Source: Gammaproteobacteria bacterium (lineage in GTDB: Bacteria; Pseudomonadota; Gammaproteobacteria; Arenicellales; UBA868). From it: a stretch of DNA of 46,623 bases. Made by a program: the position numbers and the translations under genes. Where the stretch lies: NCBI GenBank assembly GCA_022451485.1, contig JAKUQS010000022.1:1-46623 (forward strand). Reading direction: 5' to 3'. A model generated the notes under the pieces. That model was given only the letters and a program-made list of their open reading frames with translations. It did no database searches and was not told the origin of the DNA. This document shows positions 25,630 through 34,529 of this stretch, in pieces (position 1 is the stretch's first letter; the number at the start of each line of letters is the position of its first letter).

Positions 25630-26526
25630 ATGAGCACAAACGAACTCGCTGGCGTTATCGTTCCCACCACCACTCCCTTTGACACCCGCGGTGACATTAA
25701 TTTTTCAGCCATAGGCGAACAAATTGACTGGCTCGTCGAATGTGGCGTGCACGGAATTGCGGTGGGGGGTAGTACTGGCGAAGGACATTCCCTGGCGAGC
25801 GATGAATATGCACAACTCATTGAAACTGCCGTTTCATCGACCAATGGCCGCTTCCCTGTAATTGCCGGCATCATTACCGATTCGACACGCGAATCAGTCC
25901 GACGGGGCCAACTCATCAAGGACATGGGCGTTGCAGCTCTCCAGGTTACTCCGGTTCATTACCTATTCAAGCCCGATGATGACGCGACCGTAGAGCATTT
26001 TCGCATTCTGACGGAAGAAACCGGAATGCCGGTGATTATTTACAACGTCGTGCCTTGGAGTTATCTCAATCCTGATCTCTTATGTCGAGTCATGACTGAG
26101 GTTCCCGGCGTCATTGGTGTGAAACAAAGCGCTGGGGATGTCAAACTTTTCGCTGATTTGATGATCAAGATTACGCCAGGCCAGCTCGTCTTTAGCGCGT
26201 GCGATGCCCTGCTATATCCCTGCTATTCACTCGGTGCTCACGGGTCGATAGCCGCCATCCTAACCGCCGCGCCTAAAGCCAGTGTCGACCTTTGGGATGC
26301 CGTCAGGCAGGGCGATCATGAACAAGCGCTTGATCTTCATCAACGCCTACTGGTGCTTTGGAACGCGATGCTGGGCGATGACCTGCCCGCCGCAACGAAG
26401 ATTGCGCAAGCTGCCCAGGGAATCAACTCTGGGGAAGCACGAATGCCGATGAAACTTCCATCCGATGAACGGCGATCTACTATTCGTTCCGCGCTGACCG
26501 GGCTCGGGCTTTCCTTGAGCAAATAA
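25630..26526 (+). CDS. Dihydrodipicolinate synthase (DapA) family aldolase
   Basis: A 298-aa class I aldolase. The Schiff-base Lys is in GVIGVKQSAGD (about 168), the catalytic Tyr in VIIYNVVPW (about 140), and the pyruvate loop in GGSTGEGHSL (about 48). Family members include DapA, KDG aldolase, NanA and 4-hydroxy-2-oxoglutarate-type aldolases; the position after UxaA and PhyH argues for a catabolic 2-keto-3-deoxy-acid aldolase rather than lysine synthesis. I use ATG 25630; the TTG at 25585 overlapping the PhyH end is only an extension. Confidence 0.92.
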   Translation: MSTNELAGVIVPTTTPFDTRGDINFSAIGEQIDWLVECGVHGIAVGGSTGEGHSLASDEYAQLIETAVSSTNGRFPVIAGIITDSTRESVRRGQLIKDMGVAALQVTPVHYLFKPDDDATVEHFRILTEETGMPVIIYNVVPWSYLNPDLLCRVMTEVPGVIGVKQSAGDVKLFADLMIKITPGQLVFSACDALLYPCYSLGAHGSIAAILTAAPKASVDLWDAVRQGDHEQALDLHQRLLVLWNAMLGDDLPAATKIAQAAQGINSGEARMPMKLPSDERRSTIRSALTGLGLSLSK

Positions 26527-26556
26527 CATAATCAGGCCAGTACATGGATATCAACA

Positions 26557-27801
26557 ATGCATTTTGATTTGTCAAAAAAGGTGGTCGATCTTCAGGCGCG
26601 CCTCAGTGATTTTATGAGCGAAGAGATTTATCCCAACGAGCACATCTTTGATGAGCAATTAGAGCAAGGGGCAGATCGCTGGGCACTGCCGCCTATTATG
26701 GAGACGCTCAAGGAAAAAGCTCGCTCCGCAAACCTATGGAATCTTTTCCTGCCAAAGTCGCATCATGCGGAAGGGTTGACCAACCTTGAATACGCACCGT
26801 TATGCGAAATCATGGGGCGTTCCCCCATTGCCCCGGAGGTTTTTAACTGCAGTGCACCGGACACTGGCAACATGGAGGTCCTCTTGCGCTACGGCAGTCA
26901 AGAACATCAAGAACGATGGCTGACCCCACTTCTTGCCGGGGAGATTCGGTCAGGATTTGGCATGACTGAACCCGCGGTTGCCTCATCCGATGCCACCAAC
27001 ATTCAGGGTTCCATTAAGCGTGAGGGAAATGAATATGTCATCAACGCGCGCAAATGGTGGACCTCCGGAGCCGGCGACCCACGCTGTAAAATATTGATTT
27101 TCATGGGGAAAACTGACCCAACCGCTGACCGACATCAACAGCAGTCGATGATCCTTGTCCCCATGGACACTCCCGGAATCAACGTTCTACGGCCCATGTC
27201 AGTATTTGGCTATGATGATGCACCGCATGGACATATGGATGTCGAATTCAAGGACGTCCGTGTCCCAGCCGACAACCTTCTCCTAGGCGAAGGCCGGGGC
27301 TTTGAAATTGCACAGGGACGTCTAGGCCCAGGGCGTATTCATCATTGCATGCGATTGATTGGAGTAGCTGAACGGGCGCTAGAGGCGATGGCTAATCGAG
27401 CGACCGAACGCGTGGCCTTTGGACAACCTTTAGCGGAACAAGGCGTAGTCATGGAGGCAATTGCCGATTCTCGCATCGAAATCGAACAGGCTCGTCTGTT
27501 GGTGTTGAAAACTGCCCACATGATCGATACGGTGGGCGCACGGGCAGCTCGCTCGGAAATTTCGATGATCAAGGTCGCGGTGCCGAATATGGCATTGACG
27601 GTGCTTGACCGTGCCATTCAGATTCATGGCGCCGCCGGCGTGAGTCAGGACTTCGGCCTCGCGTATGCCTGGGCTCACTCTCGAGGCCTTCGGCTCGCCG
27701 ATGGTCCAGACGCAGTCCATCGAAGAACTGTTGCCCGCCTGGAACTGCGCCGTCAAGACCGTTTGGGATGGACGACTCAGGGTGCCCAATTCGAGCACTA
27801 A
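26557..27801 (+). CDS. Acyl-CoA dehydrogenase (ACAD10/11-like)
   Basis: A 414-aa FAD enzyme. The FAD-binding [16 protein letters not shown] (about 130-145) and the [13 protein letters not shown] segment match the ACAD10/ACAD11 branch. The arginine/[19 protein letters not shown] block and a C-terminal [12 protein letters not shown] are also typical. Such enzymes oxidise acyl-CoAs or, with a partner kinase, process 4-hydroxyacyl-CoAs. The partner phosphotransferase follows 20 bp downstream, and an SDR overlaps that gene, so the three form a unit. No acyl-CoA ligase is in the window. Confidence 0.94.
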   Translation: MHFDLSKKVVDLQARLSDFMSEEIYPNEHIFDEQLEQGADRWALPPIMETLKEKARSANLWNLFLPKSHHAEGLTNLEYAPLCEIMGRSPIAPEVFNCSAPDTGNMEVLLRYGSQEHQERWLTPLLAGEIRSGFGMTEPAVASSDATNIQGSIKREGNEYVINARKWWTSGAGDPRCKILIFMGKTDPTADRHQQQSMILVPMDTPGINVLRPMSVFGYDDAPHGHMDVEFKDVRVPADNLLLGEGRGFEIAQGRLGPGRIHHCMRLIGVAERALEAMANRATERVAFGQPLAEQGVVMEAIADSRIEIEQARLLVLKTAHMIDTVGARAARSEISMIKVAVPNMALTVLDRAIQIHGAAGVSQDFGLAYAWAHSRGLRLADGPDAVHRRTVARLELRRQDRLGWTTQGAQFEH

Positions 27802-27821
27802 ATCAGGCCAGGTCTCTTAGT

Positions 27822-28886
27822 GTGATCCCGCGCGCGTTGGACCCTGAACTGATCGAACAACGGTCGGACGAAAGTCTGCCAACTGAACGGCTGGAGCCCT
27901 TTCTTCGTGAAAGACTACCCTCCACCACCGGGGAACTGTCCGTCATGCAATTTGGAGGGGGGCACGCTAACCTTACTTACCTGCTGCGATTTGGCGTGCA
28001 GGAATACGTGCTTCGGCGACCCCCACTCGGCCCGATTGCCCCAAGGTCCCACGACATGGCGCGGGAACATCGAGTGCTCTCAAGACTGAGCGCTGGCTTT
28101 CCCCTCGCCCCAAACAGTTTTCTGTTCTGCGATGATGACAAGATTATCGGGGCACCCTTTCAGGTCATGGAACGACGCCACGGTAAAGTCATTCGCCGAG
28201 AGCTGCCCGAGGAATGCAATGCTCGACCAGACATCAATCGCCGAATCGGGGAAATGATGATCGATGCCCTAGCGGACCTTCACATGATTCGGCGAGATGA
28301 CGTCGGCCTTGAAGATCTGGGTCATCCGGAAGGTTTTACCCAGCGTCAACTAGACGGCTGGACAAAACGATGGAAGGACGCTGGTGCAGCCGATAATACC
28401 GACATGGAACGATTGATCGCCTGGCTCTACAAGCATCGCCCTACTCTCGAACAAAGTGCTCTAGTTCATAACGACTATAAGCTGGATAATATGCTCGTTG
28501 ATAACAGTGAACCTTGGCGAGCAGTCGCGATTCTCGACTGGGACATGTGTACCAGCGGGGAACCCCTGGCAGACCTGGGCTATCTCCTCAATCAATGGGC
28601 ACAACCTGATGACCCCCCACTGTGGATTGAGGAAAGCACCATGCCAACGGCCCAGTCGGGATTTCCCTCGCGTACCGAATCAATCGAACGTTACGCAACG
28701 CAGACGGGCTATGACTGCGATACGATCCACTGGCATTACGCCTTTGCCGCGATGCGTTTCGCCGTCATCATTCAACAGATCTATATACGCTATGTCCGGG
28801 GCCAAACCCAAGACGATCGCTTTGCTACCTTTGATACACGGGTCGCTACTTATATTGATAAAGGCTGTAGGATTGCCTCCCTGTGA
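27822..28886 (+). CDS. Phosphotransferase family kinase (APH fold, ACAD10/LvaA-like)
   Basis: About 354 aa with an aminoglycoside-phosphotransferase-like kinase fold. A nucleotide loop is near FGGGHANLTYLL, the catalytic loop is VHNDYKLDNML (about 218), and the DFG-equivalent is ILDWDMCTSGEPLADLGYLL (about 240). This branch pairs with ACAD10/11 and includes LvaA, the 4-hydroxyacyl-CoA kinase of Pseudomonas levulinate catabolism. I prefer the GTG at 27822, preceded by CCAGG; the ATG at 27768 overlaps the previous gene and has no room for a ribosome site. Its stop overlaps the next start (GTGA). Confidence 0.9.
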   Translation: MIPRALDPELIEQRSDESLPTERLEPFLRERLPSTTGELSVMQFGGGHANLTYLLRFGVQEYVLRRPPLGPIAPRSHDMAREHRVLSRLSAGFPLAPNSFLFCDDDKIIGAPFQVMERRHGKVIRRELPEECNARPDINRRIGEMMIDALADLHMIRRDDVGLEDLGHPEGFTQRQLDGWTKRWKDAGAADNTDMERLIAWLYKHRPTLEQSALVHNDYKLDNMLVDNSEPWRAVAILDWDMCTSGEPLADLGYLLNQWAQPDDPPLWIEESTMPTAQSGFPSRTESIERYATQTGYDCDTIHWHYAFAAMRFAVIIQQIYIRYVRGQTQDDRFATFDTRVATYIDKGCRIASL

Positions 28887-29692
28887 TCAAAGGAACACCA
28901 TCTCCCACAGCCAACTACGAGATGCTTTTTGATCTCAAAGGGCAGGTTGTTATCGTAACCGGCGCTTCCCGAGGCATTGGTCAGGCCATTGCCCAGGCAA
29001 TGGCAACACAAGGCGCCAAAGTTGCGGTCTCCAGCCGAAAAATCGATGCCTGTGAACTGGTCGTAGACCGCATAAAGCAATCAGGGGGCGACGCCATCGC
29101 CGTCGAATGCAATGTTTCAAACCGTACCGCATTGCAATCACTAGTCGATCAAGTGATATCGCATTGGGGCCAAATCGATATCGTCGTCTGCAATGCAGCG
29201 GTCAATCCCTACTTTGGTCGACTGCATGAGATCGACGATGCAGCCTACGACAAAACTATGCGTACCAATGTGCAAAATAATCTTGCATTATTTGCCATGG
29301 TGGCACCACAAATGGCCAGTCGCGGTGGCGGATCGGTGACCATCATCTCAAGCATCGCCGGTCTCAAAGCAACGCCAAAACTCGGCGCCTATGCGCTGTC
29401 CAAAGCAGCCGACATGCAGCTGGCGCGAAGCCTCGCTGTCGAATGGGGACGTAGTAATGTTCGAGTTAACTGTATCGCACCAGGATTAGTCCGGACCGAG
29501 ATGGCCCGTGTATTGTGGGATGACCCAGAAAAACTCGCTCGAGCAGAAAATGCCTATCCACTTGGCCGTATCGGTGATCCGATTGATATCGCGGGAACGG
29601 CAGTTTTTCTAGCGGCACCCGCGGGCCGGTTCATTACTGGACAAACTCTCGTAGTGGATGGCGGTGCGACGATATACGGCGGAGAACCTTGA
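28883..29692 (+). CDS. Short-chain dehydrogenase/reductase
   Basis: A 269-aa classical SDR. GASRGIGQ is near residue 30, SSRK after strand 2 suggests NADP preference, NAAVN is near 107, and catalytic Ser, Tyr and Lys are in ISSIAG and YALSKAADM (about 155-175). The C-terminal GRFITGQTLVVDGG is typical. The GTG at 28883 overlaps the kinase stop by four bases, a sign of translational coupling; an ATG at 28922 (MLFDLKGQ) is a shorter alternative matching the family start. It probably acts on the hydroxyacyl product of the preceding pair (inference). Confidence 0.9.
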   Translation: MIKGTPSPTANYEMLFDLKGQVVIVTGASRGIGQAIAQAMATQGAKVAVSSRKIDACELVVDRIKQSGGDAIAVECNVSNRTALQSLVDQVISHWGQIDIVVCNAAVNPYFGRLHEIDDAAYDKTMRTNVQNNLALFAMVAPQMASRGGGSVTIISSIAGLKATPKLGAYALSKAADMQLARSLAVEWGRSNVRVNCIAPGLVRTEMARVLWDDPEKLARAENAYPLGRIGDPIDIAGTAVFLAAPAGRFITGQTLVVDGGATIYGGEP

Positions 29693-29712
29693 GTCGATCT
29701 AACTATCGCTCT

Positions 29713-30708
29713 TCAGTCGCGGAGCGTAACCACGCATTTCCCAACTACCTCTCTGCGCATTAACACCTTAAGCGCCTCCGCGCCTTCCGCAAGAGGAAAA
29801 CGATGCGAGATGTTGGGTTTCAATTCACCCGCTGCATACCATTGAAACAGACGATCGAAATTTGCCCGATTGCGATCAGACTCAATTTCGCTGAAACGGC
29901 CCCAGAAAACTCCAATTAACGAACTGCCTTTTAATAACAACAAATTCGTTGCCGCCTTGGGTAAATTCTCACTATCTGCGGCAAACCCAACGACCAGAAT
30001 GCGGCCGTTCCAATTGACACAGCGAAGCGCCTGTTGAAATGCTGTTCCTCCAACGGGATCATAAATGACATCAGCTCCACGCCCGTCGGTCATCGCCTTC
30101 ACTCGCTCTCGCAGCTCCGGCCCTTCTTCGTTGTAATTGATCGTTTCAGACACACCATAAAGCGCCTTCAACTGGCTGAGCTTTTCATCACTTCCACCAG
30201 CCGCAATGACTTCAGCACCTAAGCGATGTGCAATATCGATAGCGGCCGTTCCGACTCCACCTGCCGCTCCAAGTACCAGGACTTTTTCACCCGAACTTAA
30301 ATAACCACGATCTACCAGCGCGTGGTAGCTTGTCCCGTAAGTCAACACAAACGAGGCGGCCGTCTCATAATCCATTTCGTCTGGCATGGTGAGGCACCGA
30401 CCCGCGTGCACCACAATTTCTTCACGCATCCCGCCGAAGCCGGTCATGGCAATCACTCGATCACCGACGTTAAAGCCTTCAACAGCGGCACCAATCTCAG
30501 CAATATCTCCAGCGACCTCCAATCCCGGTGAAAACGGCAGTTCCGGTTTCACCTGATATTTTCCCTGAACCATCAACACGTCAGGGAAATTGACGCCGCA
30601 CGCATGCACCTCAATACGAACTTCATCGGGTCCCAGACTTGGTGCCGACACCTCCTCAACAACCAGATCGTCCGGCCCCCCAATCGTTTTACAGAGCAAC
30701 GCTTTCAT
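29713..30708 (-). CDS. NADPH:quinone oxidoreductase family protein (zinc-free MDR)
   Basis: A 331-aa medium-chain reductase. The N-terminal GVNFPDVLMVQGKYQVKPELPFSPG block (given in part) and the cofactor loop LGAAGGVGTAAID (about 147) are typical of QOR-like enzymes; zinc-binding residues are absent. These reduce quinones or enoyl compounds with NADPH. It is convergent with the SDR with a 20-bp gap and shares its strand with the PhyH gene upstream (50 bp), so the two may be co-transcribed. Confidence 0.92.
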   Translation of the reverse strand: MKALLCKTIGGPDDLVVEEVSAPSLGPDEVRIEVHACGVNFPDVLMVQGKYQVKPELPFSPGLEVAGDIAEIGAAVEGFNVGDRVIAMTGFGGMREEIVVHAGRCLTMPDEMDYETAASFVLTYGTSYHALVDRGYLSSGEKVLVLGAAGGVGTAAIDIAHRLGAEVIAAGGSDEKLSQLKALYGVSETINYNEEGPELRERVKAMTDGRGADVIYDPVGGTAFQQALRCVNWNGRILVVGFAADSENLPKAATNLLLLKGSSLIGVFWGRFSEIESDRNRANFDRLFQWYAAGELKPNISHRFPLAEGAEALKVLMRREVVGKCVVTLRD

Positions 30709-30758
30709 TAATTCACTACCTGCTTCGATAAATCGCTTTTAGAACCGAATTGCCAACT

Positions 30759-31559
30759 TTATTGGTGACCTACTTCCAAGTCATTTCCCGCACGATTTTC
30801 ACCCCGCAACAACCACAGTGGTCGCGTTCGCCAATTCACCATATAACCAGAGCTTGAGCCAGTTAGCGATGATTCTCGATTCATTAAACTAGTCCCGGGC
30901 ATGTAACGAATCGCCACTCCAGCCCGTCGTTTACCCGATCGGTTCGCATTGGAACCATGGATCATATGGATGTCATGCAATGAAAACTGGCCGGCCCGAA
31001 GTTCCACATCCTCGGCCATCGACAGATCAACCGTTGGATCGTCCACATATTGATTTAAGACTAAACCCTCACGTTTACTTACTCCGTGTTGGAAACTCCG
31101 TCTCGCCTTATGAGACCCGGGCACGAGTCGCAAGCAGCCATTTTCGACCGTACAGTCATCGAGCGCAATCCATGCGGTGCAACTCTCTAGTGGATCGATT
31201 GGCCAGTAGTGGCCATCCTGGTGCATCGGTACTTCCATGCCGTCAGAGGGTGGCTTACAAAATACCTGGCAACCCCACAAAACCACATCAGGTCCCATCA
31301 CCGCCTCAACAGCATCAACAATGATCGGATCAGTAGCCAACTCAAAGAATGTCGCATCCCCACGCACGCCCTCATCATTCATTCGGTCAATATGAACGCT
31401 TACTAACCGTTCGGGTCTCACATCGGGATTCTTCGCGATCAGTCGTTGGACGGCTGCATCCAGCTCCTGAATACGGTCCGCACTCAGTTGAATACCTGGA
31501 ACAACGTAGCCACGTTCATTGTACGTCTCAACCTCTTTTTCAGTGACGGACTGAATCAT
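30759..31559 (-). CDS. Phytanoyl-CoA dioxygenase family (PhyH) oxygenase, second copy
   Basis: A 266-aa Fe(II)/2-oxoglutarate oxygenase. Iron ligands are in VPMHQDGHYWPI (about residue 116) and LHDIHMIHGSNANRS (about 205), with Arg in VAIRYMPGTS. It resembles the first copy in its TAWIALDDCTVENGCLRLVPG region (TVWIAVDAATRDNGCLRLIPG in copy one), so the two are paralogues with different substrates or partners. The ATG at 31559 has GGGAGAA upstream. It precedes the MDR gene on the minus strand and is divergent from the tandem permeases. Confidence 0.93.
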   Translation of the reverse strand: MIQSVTEKEVETYNERGYVVPGIQLSADRIQELDAAVQRLIAKNPDVRPERLVSVHIDRMNDEGVRGDATFFELATDPIIVDAVEAVMGPDVVLWGCQVFCKPPSDGMEVPMHQDGHYWPIDPLESCTAWIALDDCTVENGCLRLVPGSHKARRSFQHGVSKREGLVLNQYVDDPTVDLSMAEDVELRAGQFSLHDIHMIHGSNANRSGKRRAGVAIRYMPGTSLMNRESSLTGSSSGYMVNWRTRPLWLLRGENRAGNDLEVGHQ

Positions 31560-31723
31560 CTTGTTCTCCCGCGACGTATTTAGGGTTATTGGCGCAACAT
31601 GCCTCTCATTATCTATTCGCGCTACAGCTTGATTCCAATGTTACCGCCAAGACATCACACACGACAATGGTCAGGTACACTGCACTCTCCTTCCTAGGGT
31701 GCGTATTTCATGGGCTTACCTGA

Positions 31724-32623
31724 ATGACCTCATCGCGTGTCGGTGTCGCGGTTACCTATTTTCTTTTTTCGATAGGGCTAATTACTATCGTAGACACGGT
31801 ATGTAAGCACTATACCAGCGAACTCTCGCCCATTCAGTTGGTATGGGGCTACTTCGTTGGAATGTGCTTAACGCTCGTCTTTTATTTTGGGGCGCGTCGA
31901 ACTAACCCGAGTCAACTGGCCGCATCGAAACAAATTATGCTCCAGTGGTTTCGACCATTGTTTCTCGTTCTTTCGATTGCTACGTTGTTTGTTGGCCTGA
32001 AATATCTACCATTGGCCGAAGCCGTCATATTGGGTTTCATGGCACCTCTCTTTATCACAGCATTAGCTCACCCGCTCCTTGGAGAACGTGTATCAATACA
32101 CCGATGGCTGGCAGTGATTGGCGGCCTCATCGGCGTCGCCATTGTCATACGTCCAGGTAGCGGAATCTGGCACTGGGCAGCCGCCATGCCACTTGCAGGG
32201 GCGCTTTGCTTCAGTTTTTTCCAGCTGTCTACGCGGAGGTTGGCGAGCACCGAATCTGTCGATGCAATGCTGTATCACACTGGTGTGGGAGGACTGGCGT
32301 GGAGCACCCTTCTGGTTCCATTCTTCTGGACAGAGACCCAACCGATACACTGGTGGGTCTTTCTGGGGACGGGTTTCTTGGGTGCGGCGGCACACCTATG
32401 CATGATACAGGCGTTCGACCGCGCACAAGCGTCCCTACTTGCTCCATTTAATTACAGTAAGCTTTTATGGAGCATCCTACTGGGCTATATCGTCTTCGGT
32501 CAGCTACCAACGATTAACACATTAGCTGGAACGACATTGATTATCGCCGCCGGCCTGTACATTGTGTACCGGGAATCACGAGACACCGGCGAACCACCAG
32601 TCTCCGGTGACCTAAAGGCCTAA
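31724..32623 (+). CDS. EamA-family permease, tandem copy 1
   Basis: A 299-aa, ten-helix drug/metabolite transporter with two EamA repeats. Repeat one has FVGLKYLPLAEAVILGFMAP and LGERVSIHRW; repeat two ends with FNYSKLLWSILLGYIVFGQLP. It begins 164 bp after the divergent PhyH gene and is followed 10 bp later by a second EamA gene. Substrate unknown; export of amino acids or intermediates is the usual role of the superfamily. Confidence 0.9.
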   Translation: MTSSRVGVAVTYFLFSIGLITIVDTVCKHYTSELSPIQLVWGYFVGMCLTLVFYFGARRTNPSQLAASKQIMLQWFRPLFLVLSIATLFVGLKYLPLAEAVILGFMAPLFITALAHPLLGERVSIHRWLAVIGGLIGVAIVIRPGSGIWHWAAAMPLAGALCFSFFQLSTRRLASTESVDAMLYHTGVGGLAWSTLLVPFFWTETQPIHWWVFLGTGFLGAAAHLCMIQAFDRAQASLLAPFNYSKLLWSILLGYIVFGQLPTINTLAGTTLIIAAGLYIVYRESRDTGEPPVSGDLKA

Positions 32624-32633
32624 AAGAACCGCT

Positions 32634-33536
32634 GTGATTAAACCGACCGCCTTGTTTTTGGCCTGGTTGAACTCGTCGAGTGGAACCGTTAAGGGCATCG
32701 GGTTTTTATTAATTTCGACATTGTCGATGTCAGCGATGATTACCGTCGTGCGGTACCTGAGTGCAGACCTTCATCCGTTTCAACTTGCATTTTTTCGCGC
32801 ATTTTTTGGCTTTCTCGTCTTCACTCCCTTTTTTATTCAACAAGGACTGGCGCCTCTGCGTACAAAGCGACTGGGCCTGCACGGATTTCGAGCAATATTG
32901 CACTCTACCTCTGTCATCCTGTTCTTTTATGGCTTGACAATGACCCCGTTGGCGAAAGCGATCTCTATACAATTTTCTGCGCCTCTGTTCGCATCGGTGC
33001 TAGCTATTTTCTTGCTCGGAGAATCACTTCGCTTCGGCCGCATCGCGGCGCTGAGTGTCGGTTTTATTGGCACGCTCGTGGTACTAAGACCGGGTATCGT
33101 TGCGATAGAGATTGGAACAATTGCACTGTTGGTTGCTGCGGCTATGTGGGGCAGCGCAATCATCATCATCAAATCACTCGCTCGTACAGAGTCCAGTACG
33201 ACCATGACGATCTATTCAACGTTATTAATGTCACCTATTACCCTTATATTCGCTATTCCAGTCTGGCAGCATCCAGACTTAGGACAAATTATTTTGTTAC
33301 TCATCGTCGGTGCATTGGCGAGCGCAGGACATCTCGCACTGGCAACCGCCATGAAACTCGCCGAAGTTACCGCCCTCACACCAGTTGAATTCACCAAGCT
33401 AATCTGGGTAGCAATCTTTGGATTCTTGCTCTTTGGCGAAATTCCTGATTGGGGCGTATGGGTCGGTGGAGCGCTAATTTTCGCCGCAACAACTTATATG
33501 AGTCTGAGGGAACGACAACTGAATGGTAAAAACTAA
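32634..33536 (+). CDS. EamA-family permease, tandem copy 2
   Basis: A 300-aa permease of the same architecture. Shared landmarks with copy 1 (PLAKAISIQFSAPLFAS, LGESLRFGR and VEFTKLIWVAIFGFLLFGEIP) show that the pair arose by an old duplication. The GTG at 32634 lies 10 bp after the previous stop, so the two are co-translated. Both carry full two-repeat structures, so neither is a half-transporter; a heterodimer or two separate carriers are possible. Confidence 0.9.
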   Translation: MIKPTALFLAWLNSSSGTVKGIGFLLISTLSMSAMITVVRYLSADLHPFQLAFFRAFFGFLVFTPFFIQQGLAPLRTKRLGLHGFRAILHSTSVILFFYGLTMTPLAKAISIQFSAPLFASVLAIFLLGESLRFGRIAALSVGFIGTLVVLRPGIVAIEIGTIALLVAAAMWGSAIIIIKSLARTESSTTMTIYSTLLMSPITLIFAIPVWQHPDLGQIILLLIVGALASAGHLALATAMKLAEVTALTPVEFTKLIWVAIFGFLLFGEIPDWGVWVGGALIFAATTYMSLRERQLNGKN

Positions 33537-33671
33537 CCCCAGCATCACAGACGCGTCATTATCTTGGTCGATCGGTGAAGGCTGTCCGACCGCCTCAAAT
33601 GCAATTAATATGCGGTAATAGTCGCGCTATACTGCTGCGACCCATCAACTCTCCGGTGAATTGCACGACTC

Positions 33672-34529
33672 TTGCTCAGTTTTACCCCACTACACCCTCT
33701 TTTTGCAGCCCGTGCAGAAGGTTTTATCGACGCGGGCACTATTAACGCCGACGTATGCAGCCAAATTAAAGCCGCATTACGGCAATATTCTGTTCTGATT
33801 TTTCCGAACCAAGCCATCGATGATGACGAACAAATCCACTTCACTAGACAGTTTGGGCCATTGGAAGCAACGAAGATTGGTACCGAGGGTACGGGGACGC
33901 CGCTCGTCATACTGCGCAACTTTGATGACAAAAACCGCCTTGTAGCAAGTGATCACCGACAAAACCTCAATAACCGAGCTAATCAGTTATGGCATACAGA
34001 CAGTTCCTTTAAACCCATCCCCGCTAAAGCATCCATTCTCTCCGCCCGGGAGATCCCACTGTGTGGTGGCGACACGCATTTTGTTAGCATGCGTGCGGTC
34101 TATCGGTCCCTTCCCAATGTACTCAAGTCGAGAATCAACGACCGCTATGCCCTTCACAGTTACGCAGCCTCCCGCGATGCAATTGACCCTAAGTTGATGA
34201 CCCAGCAAGAACGCATGGCTTTACCTCCGGTCCGCCAACCGATGGTGCTGCATGATGAAAATGGCCTGAATCCATCTCTCTATCTTGGGTCACACGCCTG
34301 CGCCGTCGAAGGGTTACCGGAATTCGAGGGTCAGCAACTCATTCAAGAACTAATGGAGTTTGCAACTCAACCCGAATTTATTTTCACTCATGCATGGACG
34401 CAATATGACTTGGTCATGTGGGACAATCGAGCGGTCATACATCGCGCAACGCCCTATCGACAGGGCGACGAGCGACGCCATATGGTCCGCACCACCATAG
34501 CCGGCAGCTGTCCAATAAGTGAACATTAA
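33672..34529 (+). CDS. TauD/TfdA family Fe(II)/2-oxoglutarate dioxygenase
   Basis: A 285-aa oxygenase. Iron ligands are His and Asp in LWHTDSSF (about residue 110) and the distal His in WDNRAVIHRATPY (about 255), followed by the 2-oxoglutarate Arg in HMVRTTIAG. Relatives hydroxylate taurine, alkylsulfates or phenoxyacetates. The N-terminus LTPLHPLFAARAEG-like stretch fixes the start near the TTG at 33672, since no ATG exists there. A TATACT at 33628-33633 may be its -10. The stop TAA is immediately followed by the GMC start, so expression is coupled. Confidence 0.9.
   Translation: MLSFTPLHPLFAARAEGFIDAGTINADVCSQIKAALRQYSVLIFPNQAIDDDEQIHFTRQFGPLEATKIGTEGTGTPLVILRNFDDKNRLVASDHRQNLNNRANQLWHTDSSFKPIPAKASILSAREIPLCGGDTHFVSMRAVYRSLPNVLKSRINDRYALHSYAASRDAIDPKLMTQQERMALPPVRQPMVLHDENGLNPSLYLGSHACAVEGLPEFEGQQLIQELMEFATQPEFIFTHAWTQYDLVMWDNRAVIHRATPYRQGDERRHMVRTTIAGSCPISEH

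Noticed and set aside
25404..25925. 173-codon minus-strand open frame across the PhyH and DapA-like genes
   Set aside because: Both plus-strand genes have intact family motifs here; the antisense product is unlike any protein I recognise.
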